Shown here piece after piece: positions 1 through 11,800 of a stretch of DNA of 64,000 bases; position 1 is the stretch's first letter; each line of letters begins with the position of its first letter. Origin of the DNA: Metellina segmentata (Eukaryota; Arthropoda; Arachnida; Araneae; Tetragnathidae); assembly GCA_947359465.1 (NCBI GenBank), contig OX375877.1, forward strand, positions 75,590,698-75,654,697, written 5' to 3'. The notes beneath the pieces are model-generated. The model ran no database searches and was not told the DNA's origin. It saw nothing but the letters and a program-made list of their open reading frames with translations. Position numbers and translations under genes: made by a program.

Positions 1-745
1 CGCGTGAAAATGTCGCTTCATCTGTAAATAGCACATAATCTACGAAATCCGGCTGCAACGCACATTGCTGCATCACCTACAGGCAGAAGTTCACGCGGCG
101 AGGATAATCTGCCGGATTCAATGCTTGTACTTTCTGAAAATGGAAGGGGTGTAAGCGATTTTCGTTTAACACTCTGCATACAGTCTGATGACTCACACCT
201 ACGTCACGCGCAACAGTTCTTGTGCTTGACTCGGGTCTATCAGCCACAATGTTCAAGATGCTTTCTTCCAGCCTTGGAGTGCGTACAGCTCTTACTCGAC
301 CAGCGCCATGTCTGTTGACGTCGAACGCACCTGTTTCACAAAGTTGACGATGTAACCGTTGAAAAATTCTATGATCCGGCATTCGTCGATCAGGATACTC
401 CGCGCGATACATTCGTAACGCAGCTCTGCCGTTACCATTTGCACGGCCGTACATGTAATGCATGTCTGCTTTTTCTGCATACGTAAAGTCACCCATCGTC
501 TACGGCAGCACAATTGTGAATAGCGCTTTTCCTTACTGCGATGCATCATGTTCAACAGCGGCTAGACATCTACTGCCCTCTACCGGCAATGATACCAACC
601 GATCACTCCATTTCTCTTTCCTTTTATTTCCCCTGTTTACGCCTCACCGCGTCACTTGCGACTATACATTCCTATACAATAAATCATTGTTACAATGTCC
701 TGTACCTACCATTAAAGTTTGTACCATGAATTCGGGACCACCCTG
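1..745 (-). mobile_element. DD41D mariner-like element, cut by window start
   Basis: This is the 5' part of the same element that is complete at 48531-50033, on the opposite strand. Its terminal inverted repeat (TIR) occupies about 624-745, and the outer end is followed by TA at 746-747, as expected for a mariner-type insertion. The coding part runs leftward from the ATG at 494-496 and continues off the window edge. Only one amino-acid difference is visible from the complete copy over the first 139 residues, so the two copies are recent relatives. Confidence 0.9.
77..496 (-). pseudogene. Mariner-like transposase N-terminus, nonsense at codon 140
   Basis: The reading frame matches residues 1-139 of the intact 358-residue transposase at 48780-49856. 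It covers the N-terminal helix-turn-helix region (DUF4817-like) and the second DNA-binding part. At 77-79 the codon that is TGG (Trp140) in the intact copy reads TAG, so translation would stop before the first catalytic aspartate. The frame stays open beyond the stop to base 1, and the rest lies outside the window. This copy cannot make a full transposase, but its ends may still be recognised by one supplied in trans. Confidence 0.88.
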
Positions 746-784
746 TATAGAAATAAATTAAGTGTACCCAAACATTTGGGACAA

Positions 785-1345
785 GCTTTATTGCCCAAAT
801 AGAACTATACTATTCGCCACGGCATTTGCTAAATGGCTACATTTTCCAGGAATTCGTCAACGAGGTTTGCTCAATGTGGATGAGCATTATCGTCCCTAAA
901 TAAAAAATCGGATCCACATGCACCTCTGAAAAGTCTTACATAACGTTCTAAGACCTCATCCCGATATCTCTGGCCGGTACAGAACCTCTGTTGAAAAAGT
1001 GCAGGGGCGTACGTTCATCGATCATTATTCCACACCTGCATTACTAAAACGGTCGAATTCTATAATGTTCCAAGGAAGATTTCGACTTCCTGCCTACCTC
1101 CAGTTGTAAAAACGGTTAGAATTAGATGTTAAACTAAACATAGACTCATTAGTAGTGAGAACATATGGGTCCGTTGGTGTTGACTCCAGTTCTGATGTTC
1201 TTTGCACCAATTGAAGCGATCCCTCTTGTATTGTGAAGACAGTGAGCCACATACCCTTGGCTTTCTAGCATAAAGGCATTTTTCTTTAAGCCTTTTGTAT
1301 ACAGTTTGCCGTGATACAAAAGTTCCCGTGGCGGCTGCAGGCTCT
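785..1345 (-). pseudogene. Decayed Tc1-like transposase
   Basis: Read on the minus strand in shifting frames, this stretch gives a helix-turn-helix trace near 1320 (VSRQTVYKRL), then text resembling the Tc1 catalytic core, including TPLHFFNRGSV around 1000 and a FLFRDDNAHPH-like second-aspartate motif near 880-920. Stops and frameshifts are frequent. The terminal DPNPIE-type motif is not clear. I call it an old Tc1-family relic. TIRs were not found. Confidence 0.6.
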
Positions 1346-1422
1346 GAACTTAACTGCCGAATTAGAAAATTAATGACATAAAATTATAGGTACCCCTAAA
1401 CAAAAGAATTTAATTAAATCTT

Positions 1423-1469
<47 letters not shown>

Positions 1470-1940
1470 GGGGGGGGTAATTGGTGTGATAAATTTAAAT
1501 CCGTAACAGTTAACGACTTTAAAAAAATTAGGTTCATTCTCACACAAAAACATTTCTGTTGATGTAGGCTGCATCGTATTCTCATTCCAAAAATAGTTTT
1601 CGGTCGAACTTTCTTTGCACAACAAATTTTTGTCTATCCATTTGAGAATTTAATAGTATAGTATTGCAGCTTGGGTAGGTAAGTATTTTAATTAACGTCG
1701 TACTGGAACAACACAGAGGGCTCTTGACGATTATATAGCGTGGGGTTAGCACTTAAACTTGATTCCTGCTGCAATATTGCTTTACAAGCATGATCACAAT
1801 AAGAAACTTTTTATTTAAACGGGACGAAACTGCTTTACTCAGGGACAGCTTGCATATAGTAAAAATATCTCACTGCCCAATTTAAAAGAGAGCGTATGCT
1901 AGTCTCAACTTTTGAAAACCAAAACTTAGATATAAATATA
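1346..1940. other. Non-coding spacer with a microsatellite
   Basis: No gene is supported here. The stretch holds an (AT)n run at about 1425-1466 followed directly by ten G residues at 1468-1477. Short open frames across it are low-complexity translations of the AT run. Confidence 0.6.
1425..1477. repeat. (AT)n microsatellite joined to poly-G
   Basis: About 21 AT dinucleotides are followed by ten consecutive G residues, which in turn are followed by TAATTGG. It is a simple sequence repeat, liable to length variation and sequencing error. Confidence 0.95.
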
Positions 1941-2555
1941 CAGGGTGTCCCAAAAAGATCAGTACAACTTCAAAAATTTATTAAAAAAAAAGAATAGGCC
2001 TACAACAAAACTAGTTACAACAATAGATAGAATAACTCAAAAAGTTTTTTTCTACAGTATGTTTCTGATTATAGATAGCGATGCACAACACGCAAACGAT
2101 TATTTAAGAATTTCAGTTATTCAAAATGGCGGATCCCGTGAAGAAAGCTCAATGTGTCGAGTGGATGGCCAAATAGCATGGCCGTCCCGGTTTCCTGACA
2201 TTGCGCCACTCGACTTTTTCTTTTGGGGTTATGTAAAAGATGCTGTATACCAAACTGCTGCGAAAAGATGCTGTATACCTTTAAAAGTTAATAGTGTAGT
2301 GGAATTGAAACAAAAAAACCCAAACAGCTGTAGCTACTGTTGATGTTAGCATGCTGAAATGTTCGTGGATTGAATTGGAATATCGTCTTGATATTCTTCG
2401 CGCTAAAAAGGATCTCGTGTTGAACTTTACTAAGGTAGTAGAAATTTTTTTTTAGGTATTCTATCTATTGTTGTAACCAGTTTTGCTAAAGGCCTATTCT
2501 TTTTTTTTTTTTAAATAAATTTTTGAAGCTGTACTCATCTTTTTGGGACACCCTG
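1941..2555 (+). mobile_element. Internally deleted mariner-like element
   Basis: The ends are near-perfect inverted repeats of roughly 95 bp beginning CAGGGTGTCCCAAAAAGAT, flanked by TA at 1939-1940 and 2556-2557. At 2126 a start codon opens a frame reading MADPVKKAQCVEWM, which resembles a mariner-type transposase N-terminus. It runs straight into a C-terminal piece (WPSRFPDIAPLDFFFWGYVK, around 2180-2240) in another frame. The middle of the gene, with two of the three catalytic aspartates, is missing. The element is 615 bp and non-autonomous. Its ends differ from those of the 48.5-kb element, so it is a different subfamily. Confidence 0.85.
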
Positions 2556-3505
2556 TATATCTATCTCATTCAAAGGCTAATTAATATGTTCTAGATTAAT
2601 AAATGTTCTTTCTTCATCGAAATCTTATTGAATTGGATCACGAAACATTCTTATAGCGCTGTTTTGTAATGTTCCTTCATTGCAGCAAGAAGAAATTGAA
2701 ACGACAGCCGAATTTTGCCATAAAAAACCCTATTTTTTTAACACTACATAGCTTTTTTTATCTGTTTGGTTATATAACAGACGTACCAGAAAGTTTTTAT
2801 AACATCGAAATGTTACACAAAATCATGTTAGAATATTGTATCTCTTTGAAAAGTATGAACGAAACCCTGGAAACGCTTCAATGAAGTATGAATTCCAGTG
2901 TCTTTCTGTGGTGAAAGCAATTGAACTATTTCGCTGGATTCCATCGAAAATAGATTAAACAGAATAAGACAGAGGTTTTTTTTTTCCTAAAGGAACTCCC
3001 ATACTTCCCGCAACATGCACTTTACCCGTCTTGCTTCACTGCTCGAGATGAGATGGAAAAAAAACTCATCCATAATTACATTTCTGCCATCGTCAACATG
3101 ACGTTGAATGGGAAAAAGGATATGTTGGGTAAAAGAAGGAAAGATGCTGTCTCAGGTGAGAAAGGTACGCAGAATATCAATTCCACAGAACTTCTGATAA
3201 CAGTTAAATTTTAATAGACCACGAAACTAACTTCAAAATTTTTGTTTTTAACAATATGATTGGTTGGATTTTCATGCCACAAGGGCCAGATCTGGCCAAA
3301 TAATGTTTTCCGTTTAGTAAATGTAAGTCTACCACACCCTGAGCACTTATAACATAGCTTTACTAGCATAAATTCTTAAAGATACTTAGCAAAATTAATT
3401 TTTTTCCAAGTATATTTTAATATCAGTTTTAGATGAATAAGCCAAAACACAAATGTGTTAATTAAGTATGAAGCAAAGCTCACAAAGAACTTTAATTTCA
3501 AAATA
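2556..3505. other. AT-rich non-coding spacer
   Basis: I see no supported gene. The only recognisable item is a short minus-strand fragment at about 3262-3310 of the dispersed repeat with the GGCCAGATCTGGCCAAA tail motif, described under SINE family B. The open frame at 2669-2884 is AT-rich and unlike any family I know. Confidence 0.5.
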
Positions 3506-4392
3506 CACAGTCCAGTTACATTAATGTGACCACCACCTATTTTCGACGTCAACGTGAAATAACCAATCATAAAAGGCAGGTGGCAGCACATTGTAGTGCA
3601 GTGTATATAAAGGATGTCCTAGGGCATCGGAAAGCATTTCAATCGTTGGCGTAATGCAGAAACGTAGCGATTTATCCGACGTTCAAAAGGGCATGATTAT
3701 TGGCTTTCGGGCCAAGGGTAGCAGCATTTTGGAAACGGCTAATTTTGTGAACTGTCCGCGTGCCGCCGTGGTAAAAGTATACCGTGCATGGCAAAATGGC
3801 ACTATCCAAAATCAGCGGCGTGGCACATGTGGTGCACCACGGGCTATACATGACAGAGGTGAACGAAGGCTACGGAGATGCGTTCGGGCGAATAGATGTG
3901 CAACTGTTGAGCAACTGACCGCCCAGATGAACCAAGGGGCTACCAAGAGTGTAACTTCAACAACGGTTCAGCGAACGTTACTGCGCATGGGCCTCCGAAG
4001 CAGACGTCTGGTTAACGCACCAATGCTGACTGCTGTTCATCGGCGACGAAGGCTGGAATTTGCACGCCAGTACCGCAACTGGACGGCCACAGAGTGGCGA
4101 CAGGTGGCTTTTTCCGATGAATCACGTTTTATGCTCTATCGGACAGATGGACGTTGGCGTATACGGCGTGAAACGTCTGAAAGCAAACACCCTCCAACAA
4201 TTGCCATGGATCCTCAACCGCGTAATCTAGCGCAGCTGGCCACGGCACTGGAATCGGCATGGCTCAACATCCCAGTGAACACCTTCAGAAACCTAATTGA
4301 CTCTCTTCCTGCACGTCTCGCAGCGGTCCGCTCTGCCAAAGGTGGTTATTCTGGCTTTTAACAGGTAGTCACATTAATGTGACTGGACTGTG
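3506..4392 (+). mobile_element. Tc1-like element, deleted copy 1
   Basis: The ends are inverted repeats starting CACAGTCCAGTTACATTAAT, bounded by TA at 3504-3505 and 4393-4394. The element is 887 bp. A TATA-like GTATATAAAGG lies at about 3602-3612, some 45 bp before the start codon at 3654. Two further copies with the same ends lie at 28114-29008 and 45160-45958. Each has lost a different internal part of the transposase gene. Confidence 0.92.
3654..4361 (+). pseudogene. Tc1-like transposase lacking its catalytic centre
   Basis: The 235-codon frame is open from ATG to TAA. Residues 1-80 form the N-terminal helix-turn-helix region and about 85-130 the second DNA-binding part (GATKSVTSTTVQRTLL). 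The first catalytic aspartate is D155 in VAFSDESRF. After residue 184 the sequence jumps to the C-terminal segment (MDPQPRNLAQLATALES, then SLPARLAAVRSAKGG). The second aspartate and the SPDLNPIE-type glutamate are therefore gone. The joint keeps the frame, so a DNA-binding but catalytically dead protein could still be made. Whether it is expressed is unknown. Confidence 0.88.
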
Positions 4393-4394
4393 TA

Positions 4395-4845
4395 AAAACT
4401 GTTTAATATGAAATCTAAATTTCCAATATTGTATCTCAATAGTATATAGAAGCTTTTATATTCTTATTTACATACAGATTGCAATTTTTGAATTGACGTG
4501 AATCGCCAATTTGTCGACATTTTGTGAGGGGGAAAAGACTGCAGGTCTGTGATGCTGTCTTATCATCAAGTGGTATTTTTCACTATTAGCCATAATAAAT
4601 GGTAAATATCCGAGACGGAAATATATGTATGATACTGGTTAAAAAACGGGGTGTGTGGGGACTTAATTTTGGTCTTTGGTGAATTTTTGCAAAAATAATC
4701 GCCAACATTTTCAAAAAGTCTTTGAAATTTGAAACCATTTTGCTAAAAAAAGACACCCGGTCGCCAAGGTTGAAAAATAATAGCAAAAATTCCTCTTATT
4801 CATCTGTGGTCAGCTCTGTAAATAGACATACACTCACGAGGAGCC
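4395..4845. other. Non-coding spacer
   Basis: AT-rich sequence with no recognisable gene or repeat boundary. The minus-strand frame at 4586-4786 has no family resemblance that I can see. Confidence 0.5.
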
Positions 4846-5100
4846 GACCAACCGGTATAATGGTTAAGATGTTAGCCTCTAGATAGTAAGGTTCCTGGTT
4901 CGAATCCGGGTCAGGGCATGGATATTTGCAAGAGTATGGTGTAGAGGCGGTAAATCTGTCGTGGCCGAAAGTCCTCACGTTGGGTTGGTGTGGAAGTTTG
5001 AAGAGTGGGTACCAGCTCAGATGTTGCCTCGTCATCTGACCGTGGTTCAAAATTACGTGGCGATACTCCGAATGGCTTAGGCTGGGACGGTAGTAGCTAG
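4846..5100 (+). mobile_element. tRNA-derived SINE, family A
   Basis: The head looks like a tRNA gene: an A-box-like stretch around 4857-4875 and a clean B box, GGTTCGAATCC, at about 4898-4908. The head is followed by a body (CTGTCGTGGCCGAAAGTCCT, then a TGGTGTGGAAGTTTG stretch) that recurs at 20935-21175 and 37945-38110. The acceptor stem does not close and a non-tRNA body follows, so this is a SINE and not a tRNA gene. The copies differ considerably, so the family looks old. Confidence 0.75.
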
Positions 5101-8100
5101 TTGACTACACGCACGAGGATAGTTTTACTGACATAGAATAGAGAGATACACCCAAGTTAATTACAGGAATAAAACTTCCGCTAGCAACATCTGGCCGGCT
5201 GCTACGTGGAGTGGGCAAACTCCAGGGGGTTTGCCCATTACTACTTCTTTACTATGATATGGGTATTATAATATGACTCCAGTGAGAAGGCATATGACCC
5301 TAGGGAAATCCATTTGTACTAAGTGGTTGCAGGGCTGTCATACTCAAAATCATATATGGGTATGGTTGATTAGGTTTAATGGCACAAGGATAATATTAGG
5401 CCAAGATGAGTCAAATAACATCAAATAAATGAATGCATAAGCGAGGAAAGCTTTACTGGCACAAAAAAGATAAATAGATCCAGGGAAGAATAGACCATGT
5501 GCTTCCTTTTATTCGCAGGTTGCTAGAGCAGTGTACAAATCCACTGAGCCACTGTGATCCCATGTATTTCTATTGCCATAGGTAATTATTTGTTTCGCCA
5601 ACCTGTAACCTCTGATATAGCTTTGGCACCGACCGAGAAACAAGGAATCAGAATCCGAGGCTGAAGACGTTAATCAAGGAAGCACATTGTTTACGTTTAA
5701 CCATCCCCTAATTTAACAAATGGATGGCCCAATGCCACATCTCATCCAATTTCCAGGCACGAATTCACAAATTAGTTTGGGGGTGACCCTGATTCTCGAA
5801 GTATTATTTGCCCACGGGCAAAAACCAGCTGAACCGTTTTTTAATCAAAAACATATTTGATTAAAAAATGCCCTTGAAACAATATACATTTATTAATCCT
5901 ATTAACCGAATGGTGTCATATTCAAATGTCCGTTGCTGATTGAGGAGTTAGAGGCAAATATGGTGTATGGTCAAATATGGTGTAAACAGGGGATGTTCAA
6001 GAGTGACACTTACCGACTGGTCTTTGGCATTGGGAGCTGGGGTGACGCTGATGCAGGTATGCTGAGACGAGGACGAAGCTAGGGGATCAGGTATCATTTT
6101 TAAAGTTTCACTTTGGTTTGTCGAGGAACTTGTTCTTTTCCCATCATATTCCTCAGTATTCTTCAGATTTCTGCTTTCTGAAGAGATTCTCTGTTTTGTA
6201 TCTTGTCGGTAGCTCTACCACCAATAAAAACCAGCTTCATATCCAATGCCTCTTCTCCAATGCCAGCAAGTACTAATTTTATATTCAATCACTGTTATTG
6301 CTTGACCCCTCCGAATTAACAATACTGTTAACCGTTTCATTTCAAAATTTTCCCACAACACAAAGACACACATACGGATTAAATTATTAGAAGAATCTTT
6401 CATATCTATTGGTTAGGAAAAAATTCTATTGATCAAGAAAGTCAAAACTGGTTACAGGTCATGCAGAGAAGATTGGAAGTTGCAGAACGGATATATGCGT
6501 GAAACCACTCAAAAGGTTGATGTATATAGTGTATATTTCCTTTTAAATTATGCGTGGTGATGACAATGATGACTTTAAATTATGGTGGTAATGAAAGTGT
6601 AGAAGTTGCACTGTTGGCTATACTTTTATAGTTAACGGGGAACAAAAAGATAAATATGTGTAAGTTTCGAAAGTATCGTACCGGTGCAGGTTTTTCAAGC
6701 AACCGTTAAGTTAAAAATTGCATTCCTATCTTAAGAAAAAAGTTCCTAACATCCTATTTTCTGTTGAAAAGCAATGCGGAAATTAATAAGCAAATAAATG
6801 ACTAACAAGTCAAAAAATTCAACAAACTTTCACCTAATTCAGGCTTTAAATAGCCTTATTTCCAGAAACTTCAATTAGTACCAAGTTATTTAGATGTTTT
6901 AAGAAGGAAAAATAATTATCAGAAAAAAAAAGAAGACCATGAAAAATGAAGAAAAATATTTTTAAAAGCCTTACATTCAGTCAACCGTTAAACATGACTG
7001 CGAACTACATTCTATGGCGAATGAAAGTGAAGATATGTTAGATTAAAAATTTAGAGCAAATAACCGGAACTCATTCAAAACATCAAATTATATTAGATAT
7101 CTTGATAGTGAGCTATTTTGTTTAAAACTTCTTTAATATATTTTATCGGGATTTGATGGTACGAAACGATATGAATTAATTCATCGGCCCAAAAAAAGAA
7201 TCCACAGAAGAAAGGGTAACAGAAAAAATCTTTGACCGATTGATAAAACCTATCATTACAAGAAAATTACTAGTTTTTAAACGGACTGTTTTCATTTCTA
7301 TAACGTTTCAATACAGGCCGTTTTGCTAAGAAGAAAAATCTTTTGATTTTGTGGTTGAATTCTTTTTCTCATATTCAATCCAACCATTAAAGGGTTTGAG
7401 ACCGTATCGGCTGATTTGAATGCAATTGGCTTAGAAAGGAATCCGAACATCTACGTCATGGCATAAAAAGTAGACAGGCATCCTTAGTATAAAAGGTAGG
7501 GAAAAGGTTACACAGTAGAAATTCGGCTGACAGACTAATTTTCGCTTCAGTAAGTCGAAGTATTGATTAAAAAATGCCTTGAAGTTAAACATTGTTCATT
7601 CAAAATGTCTTCAGTTCAATGAAAATTCTTAGACGAAGAATGTTTGGTGAATATTTTCATTATTTTTCAGATTCCATTTTCATAAAGAAAGAAGTGATGA
7701 AATTGAAGGATTCTGTCTTTTTCATGTTTTTGTTCTCAGGTAAGGTAACTTTTATAAATCATTATTTTACGATTAATGTGCTAGCACCAATTCAATTTCT
7801 GTAAAATGTAATAAATTAACAGTGTATCTAAATTGTATATCTGTACTGTATTAGGATTGTATATGATTAATTTTAATGCCAAAAGTAATTGATGATATAA
7901 TCATTTATCCTCCTAAAATATTTTATTGTTTATTTTTCAATTACATCTATAGTAAACTGTTACACACAGATATCTGTTTTTATTTACTATCGAATAATAT
8001 AATATTAAATTTTACGGGATTCATTCGTCCATTTGATTTGAGTAATCGAGCTGTACGATGCTAACGCTGCAAGAGTTCGCCATTAAAATGTCGTTCTTCA

Positions 8101-9857
8101 GCAGTCTGATTACAGAAAGCAATGAGAAATTGGGAGGATTGATACCAATGTAGACAAGAAAATTTGAGCAAAAATAGGTTTAGCATCAAAAAATGTCGAA
8201 TCGCCTTTGAACAAGGGAATGAGATGAAATTGAAGTAGAATATCATAATCCAAATGTGGTAACATGACAGAAGTATGCTGAATCGCGCTTTTATCAGAAA
8301 ATAAGAATTAACCCCTGAAAGTAAAAGAAGTGTTACACATTTTGGAATAATTTTATTTATTTAAAGGTATGAAATCCATTTATGGGAATATGAATGTTGT
8401 ATTTATTAAAGGGATTGGAATACAAAACGAAGAGAGAGAAAGGACACTTTGCCATCAATCAAATAAGCAATCAAGAAAGTTTAGCGCAGATGCTATTTCG
8501 AGTTTGCTAGTTCTCCAATTGACAAGATAACTGACTCTTTCATCGTCAATATCTTATGTGTCGAGCTTGTGAATAGAAAAATCAATGACTTCAATTGGTC
8601 TGATTTTGATATGGGTTCTTCAATAGGTTTTCTCCTTTAAGATTCGACAGTATTTTCTTCCTCTAAGAAACAAGATCTAGTTACAGAACGAGCACTTCGA
8701 CGTTCATATATAAAACTGATTGCGTGATTGTTGACGCAAATCAGAGGCTCCTCTAAGCATTTCATACTCCATCAATTGATCGGTGGTCTAATTAACCCTC
8801 TTATAGCAAAGCATGACCACAAAATCATAAACCAAAGCAAACCAGAAATTATAATTGTATAATCCGCAGACCCCACTCTACGTCTGTCTGATGTCTTTTC
8901 TGAAGCAGCATAAACATATCTTGAGGTTAATTTTAACATACCCGATAGATTAGGTGTTGAAAAATATATAAAGTATTTTAAAGTAATAATTTATAAAATT
9001 TATTTTTTCCAGTTGTGGTTAGCTTGAGTGGACATTTTAAGTCTGTTAATGTGAAAAACATTGATCTAACTAGAACTGCTCTTTCACACATAAACATTTT
9101 CAATTTACAAATTCATTAATATCATCGGAAAGTAGCAAGATATAATCAATTGATCTCATATATACAGACAGAAGATATTCAAGCAATTCATTTTTATCTC
9201 GATATATAAAACATTATATTGATTAAGCACAATTTTAGAAGTAAAGAAAGAGTTTAAGAAATGCAAAATGGCTATCACTGCCTTAAACTTTAAGTGAACA
9301 AAAATTTAAATATCAATCGTTCAAATCATTCATTCAACATCAATTCAAATCATCAAGTGTTCAAATCAAAGTTCGTACTATAGATAAATAGAAATTCAGC
9401 CAAATTATAGATAAAGTTTTTAATTTTGAAAAATCTCTAAACAATCTAATTATTTTTAAACGTCGAGTAATATTCATGCAAAACTGAACTGTTTGAATAG
9501 GACTGTACTCCATCCTTTCCAGATACCAAGTTGAAATCCAGACATTTGTTGGATGATTCAGAGAATAGATATTTTTATTGAAAAGAAAATTTGAAAAAAA
9601 AAATGTAATAATATCAAGAACAAGAAATTTTTTAACCGGAAATTTTAAATTTTAAAATTACGGTGATTTTATGCAATATGCGGTATATGATAACAACAAA
9701 AAATGCAGGATCTGTTACCTTTAGAATGAAACGTATTCTTAATTTAAAAGTAGACTCCCTCGTGTAGACAGTATAACTAAAAATGCACAAATACACATTT
9801 TGTAATCGAGAGGCTGAAGGTGTCGCTCTAAAGAAACTATCAGACTGAATCGCTTGA
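5101..9857. other. Long AT-rich non-coding region
   Basis: About 4.7 kb without a supportable gene. Open frames here (6215-6403, 7592-7804, 7876-8064, 8061-8246) are short, AT-driven and have no recognisable domains. A weak fragment of the SINE-type tail may lie near 5370-5400. I see no clear TIRs or LTRs, though a diverged element could escape reading by eye. Confidence 0.45.
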
Positions 9858-10120
9858 TTACAAGTTCAAATCTCGAATGTGCAGAAACCCGGTTGGCTGC
9901 ATGAATTTTCTTGTTTTCTCAAATCCAAAAATCCGAGTCAGATCCTCCAAAGCCCTTAAGGAAGGTATGCCCTTCCCACAGTTGCGGAAACTATGTGGCA
10001 ACTCCTCCCAATGGTACCCCGGGGTAACACAGAGACTACCACGTTCTTGCCATGTGATGCCTGAAAGATCATACCATTCATAGGCTGGTATTGTAAAAAA
10101 CAGCTCATAGTGATTAGTCG
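9830..10120 (+). repeat. Possible SINE-like repeat with B-box-like motif
   Basis: A B-box-like GTTCAAATCTCG near 9867-9878 sits in a locally GC-richer block that ends near the CCCGGGGTAACACAGAG-like stretch at about 10018. The open frames on both strands (9858-10151 minus, 9877-10083 plus) are probably by-products of this composition. I do not see another copy in the window, so the repeat status is an inference. Confidence 0.3.
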
Positions 10121-10139
10121 GTGAGAGAGTTTCTGTTTT

Positions 10140-10400
10140 ACAGTCATTCATGATGGAAACGAAGAAGCAGATAGATTAACAAAAGAGGCAACCACAACGG
10201 AATGCATAGATGAAGTGGTAAAAGGACCAGGAGTCGCTGTAGGAGGGAAGTAAATTGCTGGCTACTTGGTACGTGGCAAAATGAATGGATAAAGGGGGAA
10301 CAGGCAGAACAGTTCATGAAGTGATATCAGGAGTGTCACTGAATCAACAAATTGGACGAAACACGCTTCCACACAAAACATGACCTGTTTCCATGTTACC
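10140..10400 (+). pseudogene. Relic of a retroelement RNase H region
   Basis: Around 10146-10185 the plus strand reads HDGNEEADRLTKEAT, the last conserved block of a non-LTR-type RNase H domain (G-N-E-x-A-D). The reading frame then breaks with stops at about 10250 and 10290. Only this C-terminal fragment survives, with no upstream TDGS motif. It is an old LINE-like remnant. Confidence 0.55.
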
Positions 10401-11600
10401 TAAGAGAGTTTAAAAAATAAATTCGAAAAATTGCTCTTGTGCACTACATTATAGTCTACTCCATTACACCACCATCTCATAGAAAGACTCCTGCCGACTA
10501 CCTAAAAGTCGCGTGGCTCAGGAACATTGCTTGCACCAAGGGTTCGAGAGTCAAAATTACTGGCTTGGTGAGATTCATAGAGACTCATCAAGACTTCATA
10601 ATCCCAAGAGATTGGCAGTTTTCGTGCATTGTATATACAGCATAATATAGTATTTATAGATGTAATTATGTATAGACGTAATTAATATACGAAAAACCTA
10701 GCATTATGTGGCATGCTCTGTTCATCCAACCACACTTATTTAAACTGATAGTGTCTCACGTCGCTAGGCACCAGTGTGTGTAGCAGTAGTTTTACAATCG
10801 AGGTTATTGCGGTGTAAATTGTGCGTCATTCTGCAACAGTGTTTACTAAACTGTTTGATGCCAATCCCATAGAGAAATACGATATTATAACAGAGGAACC
10901 GCGTAACTATCAATAAAATTTGTTGTTGTAATTCAATACAAAAAAATTGTAATCTTAAGTCTATAGCAGCAATTCTCACCTCTATATCTGTTATCACCGG
11001 TAGTTAGAAGGGATTTCCGAGAAAGGTTTAAAGGAACATTAACGGGTTGTCTATTCCCTATCCCTTCTCAGTCTCTGGGAATCATACCTATGAAAGAATT
11101 AGTACGATTGGGTGAGACAAGTGTGAATCAAAATCTTTAAAGTTCATATTGAATCAATTGCTACTCTTCACCCCCTGTAATTTTTCAAATTTTCATATTT
11201 TTACTTCCTGACTTTTTACTTATATGTTTACAATCTCTTATTTGTTTTTAACTTACTCCATTGAAATAATTTTTAATAACACTTTAAAGTGCTATTTCAT
11301 GGGATCACACTTGCCCCACATAATAAGTGCCTCACAATGGGCTGTTTTCGTGATTGCAAGGCGATGATTATGACTGAGTAATGGCGTATCAATTCATTAA
11401 TGCCCTTCTTTAGTCAAAGCAACTTCCCTGCCAAAGTTTTGAAGACCTTTAAGAGTGAATCCAATCTATAGGATTTCTTCAGCCACTTCCAGCAAGTGGT
11501 AACTTTTGCTTTAATTAAAGACACGTTTTATATTCAGTAAACGGTCTTACCCAGCGAACGAATACTATTGTAATGTTCTATAAGTAACGAAGCAGTTCTC
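10401..11600. other. Non-coding spacer
   Basis: No gene, TIR or repeat boundary is recognised. The open frames at 10439-10645 and 10764-10997 have no domain signature. Confidence 0.45.
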
Positions 11601-11609
11601 TTTATATAA

Positions 11610-11800
11610 AATAATCTTACGTGGCACACAAAAAAGACGTTATTTGCTATCGCGTTTTGGCAACACTGTACGATTGTTTGTTTACCAAGAAGCTCATTTG
11701 AATTTATAGCGTCATCGGCTATTTTTAGGGCCAACGATTATAGCTCCACAAAACGATTTCCCTACAACTTTCGACGACAAACTCAATAAAAATATGTATG
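11610..11800 (+). repeat. Fragment of the 32.5-kb Helitron-like repeat
   Basis: Starting at AATCTTACGTGGCACACAAA, this stretch matches 32483-32790 closely: AAGACGTTATTTGC, TATCGCGTTTTGGCAACA, GTACGATTGTTTGTTTACC, then ACAACTTTCGAC and a GGGTGGC block. The intervening 100-odd bases present at 32.6 kb are missing here. It is a shortened copy of the same dispersed element. Confidence 0.7.

Noticed and set aside
4846..4925. Functional tRNA gene
   Set aside because: The B box is good, but the acceptor and other stems do not pair and a SINE body follows that recurs elsewhere.
4796..5050. Minus-strand 84-codon protein
   Set aside because: It lies entirely within the SINE and is its antisense translation.
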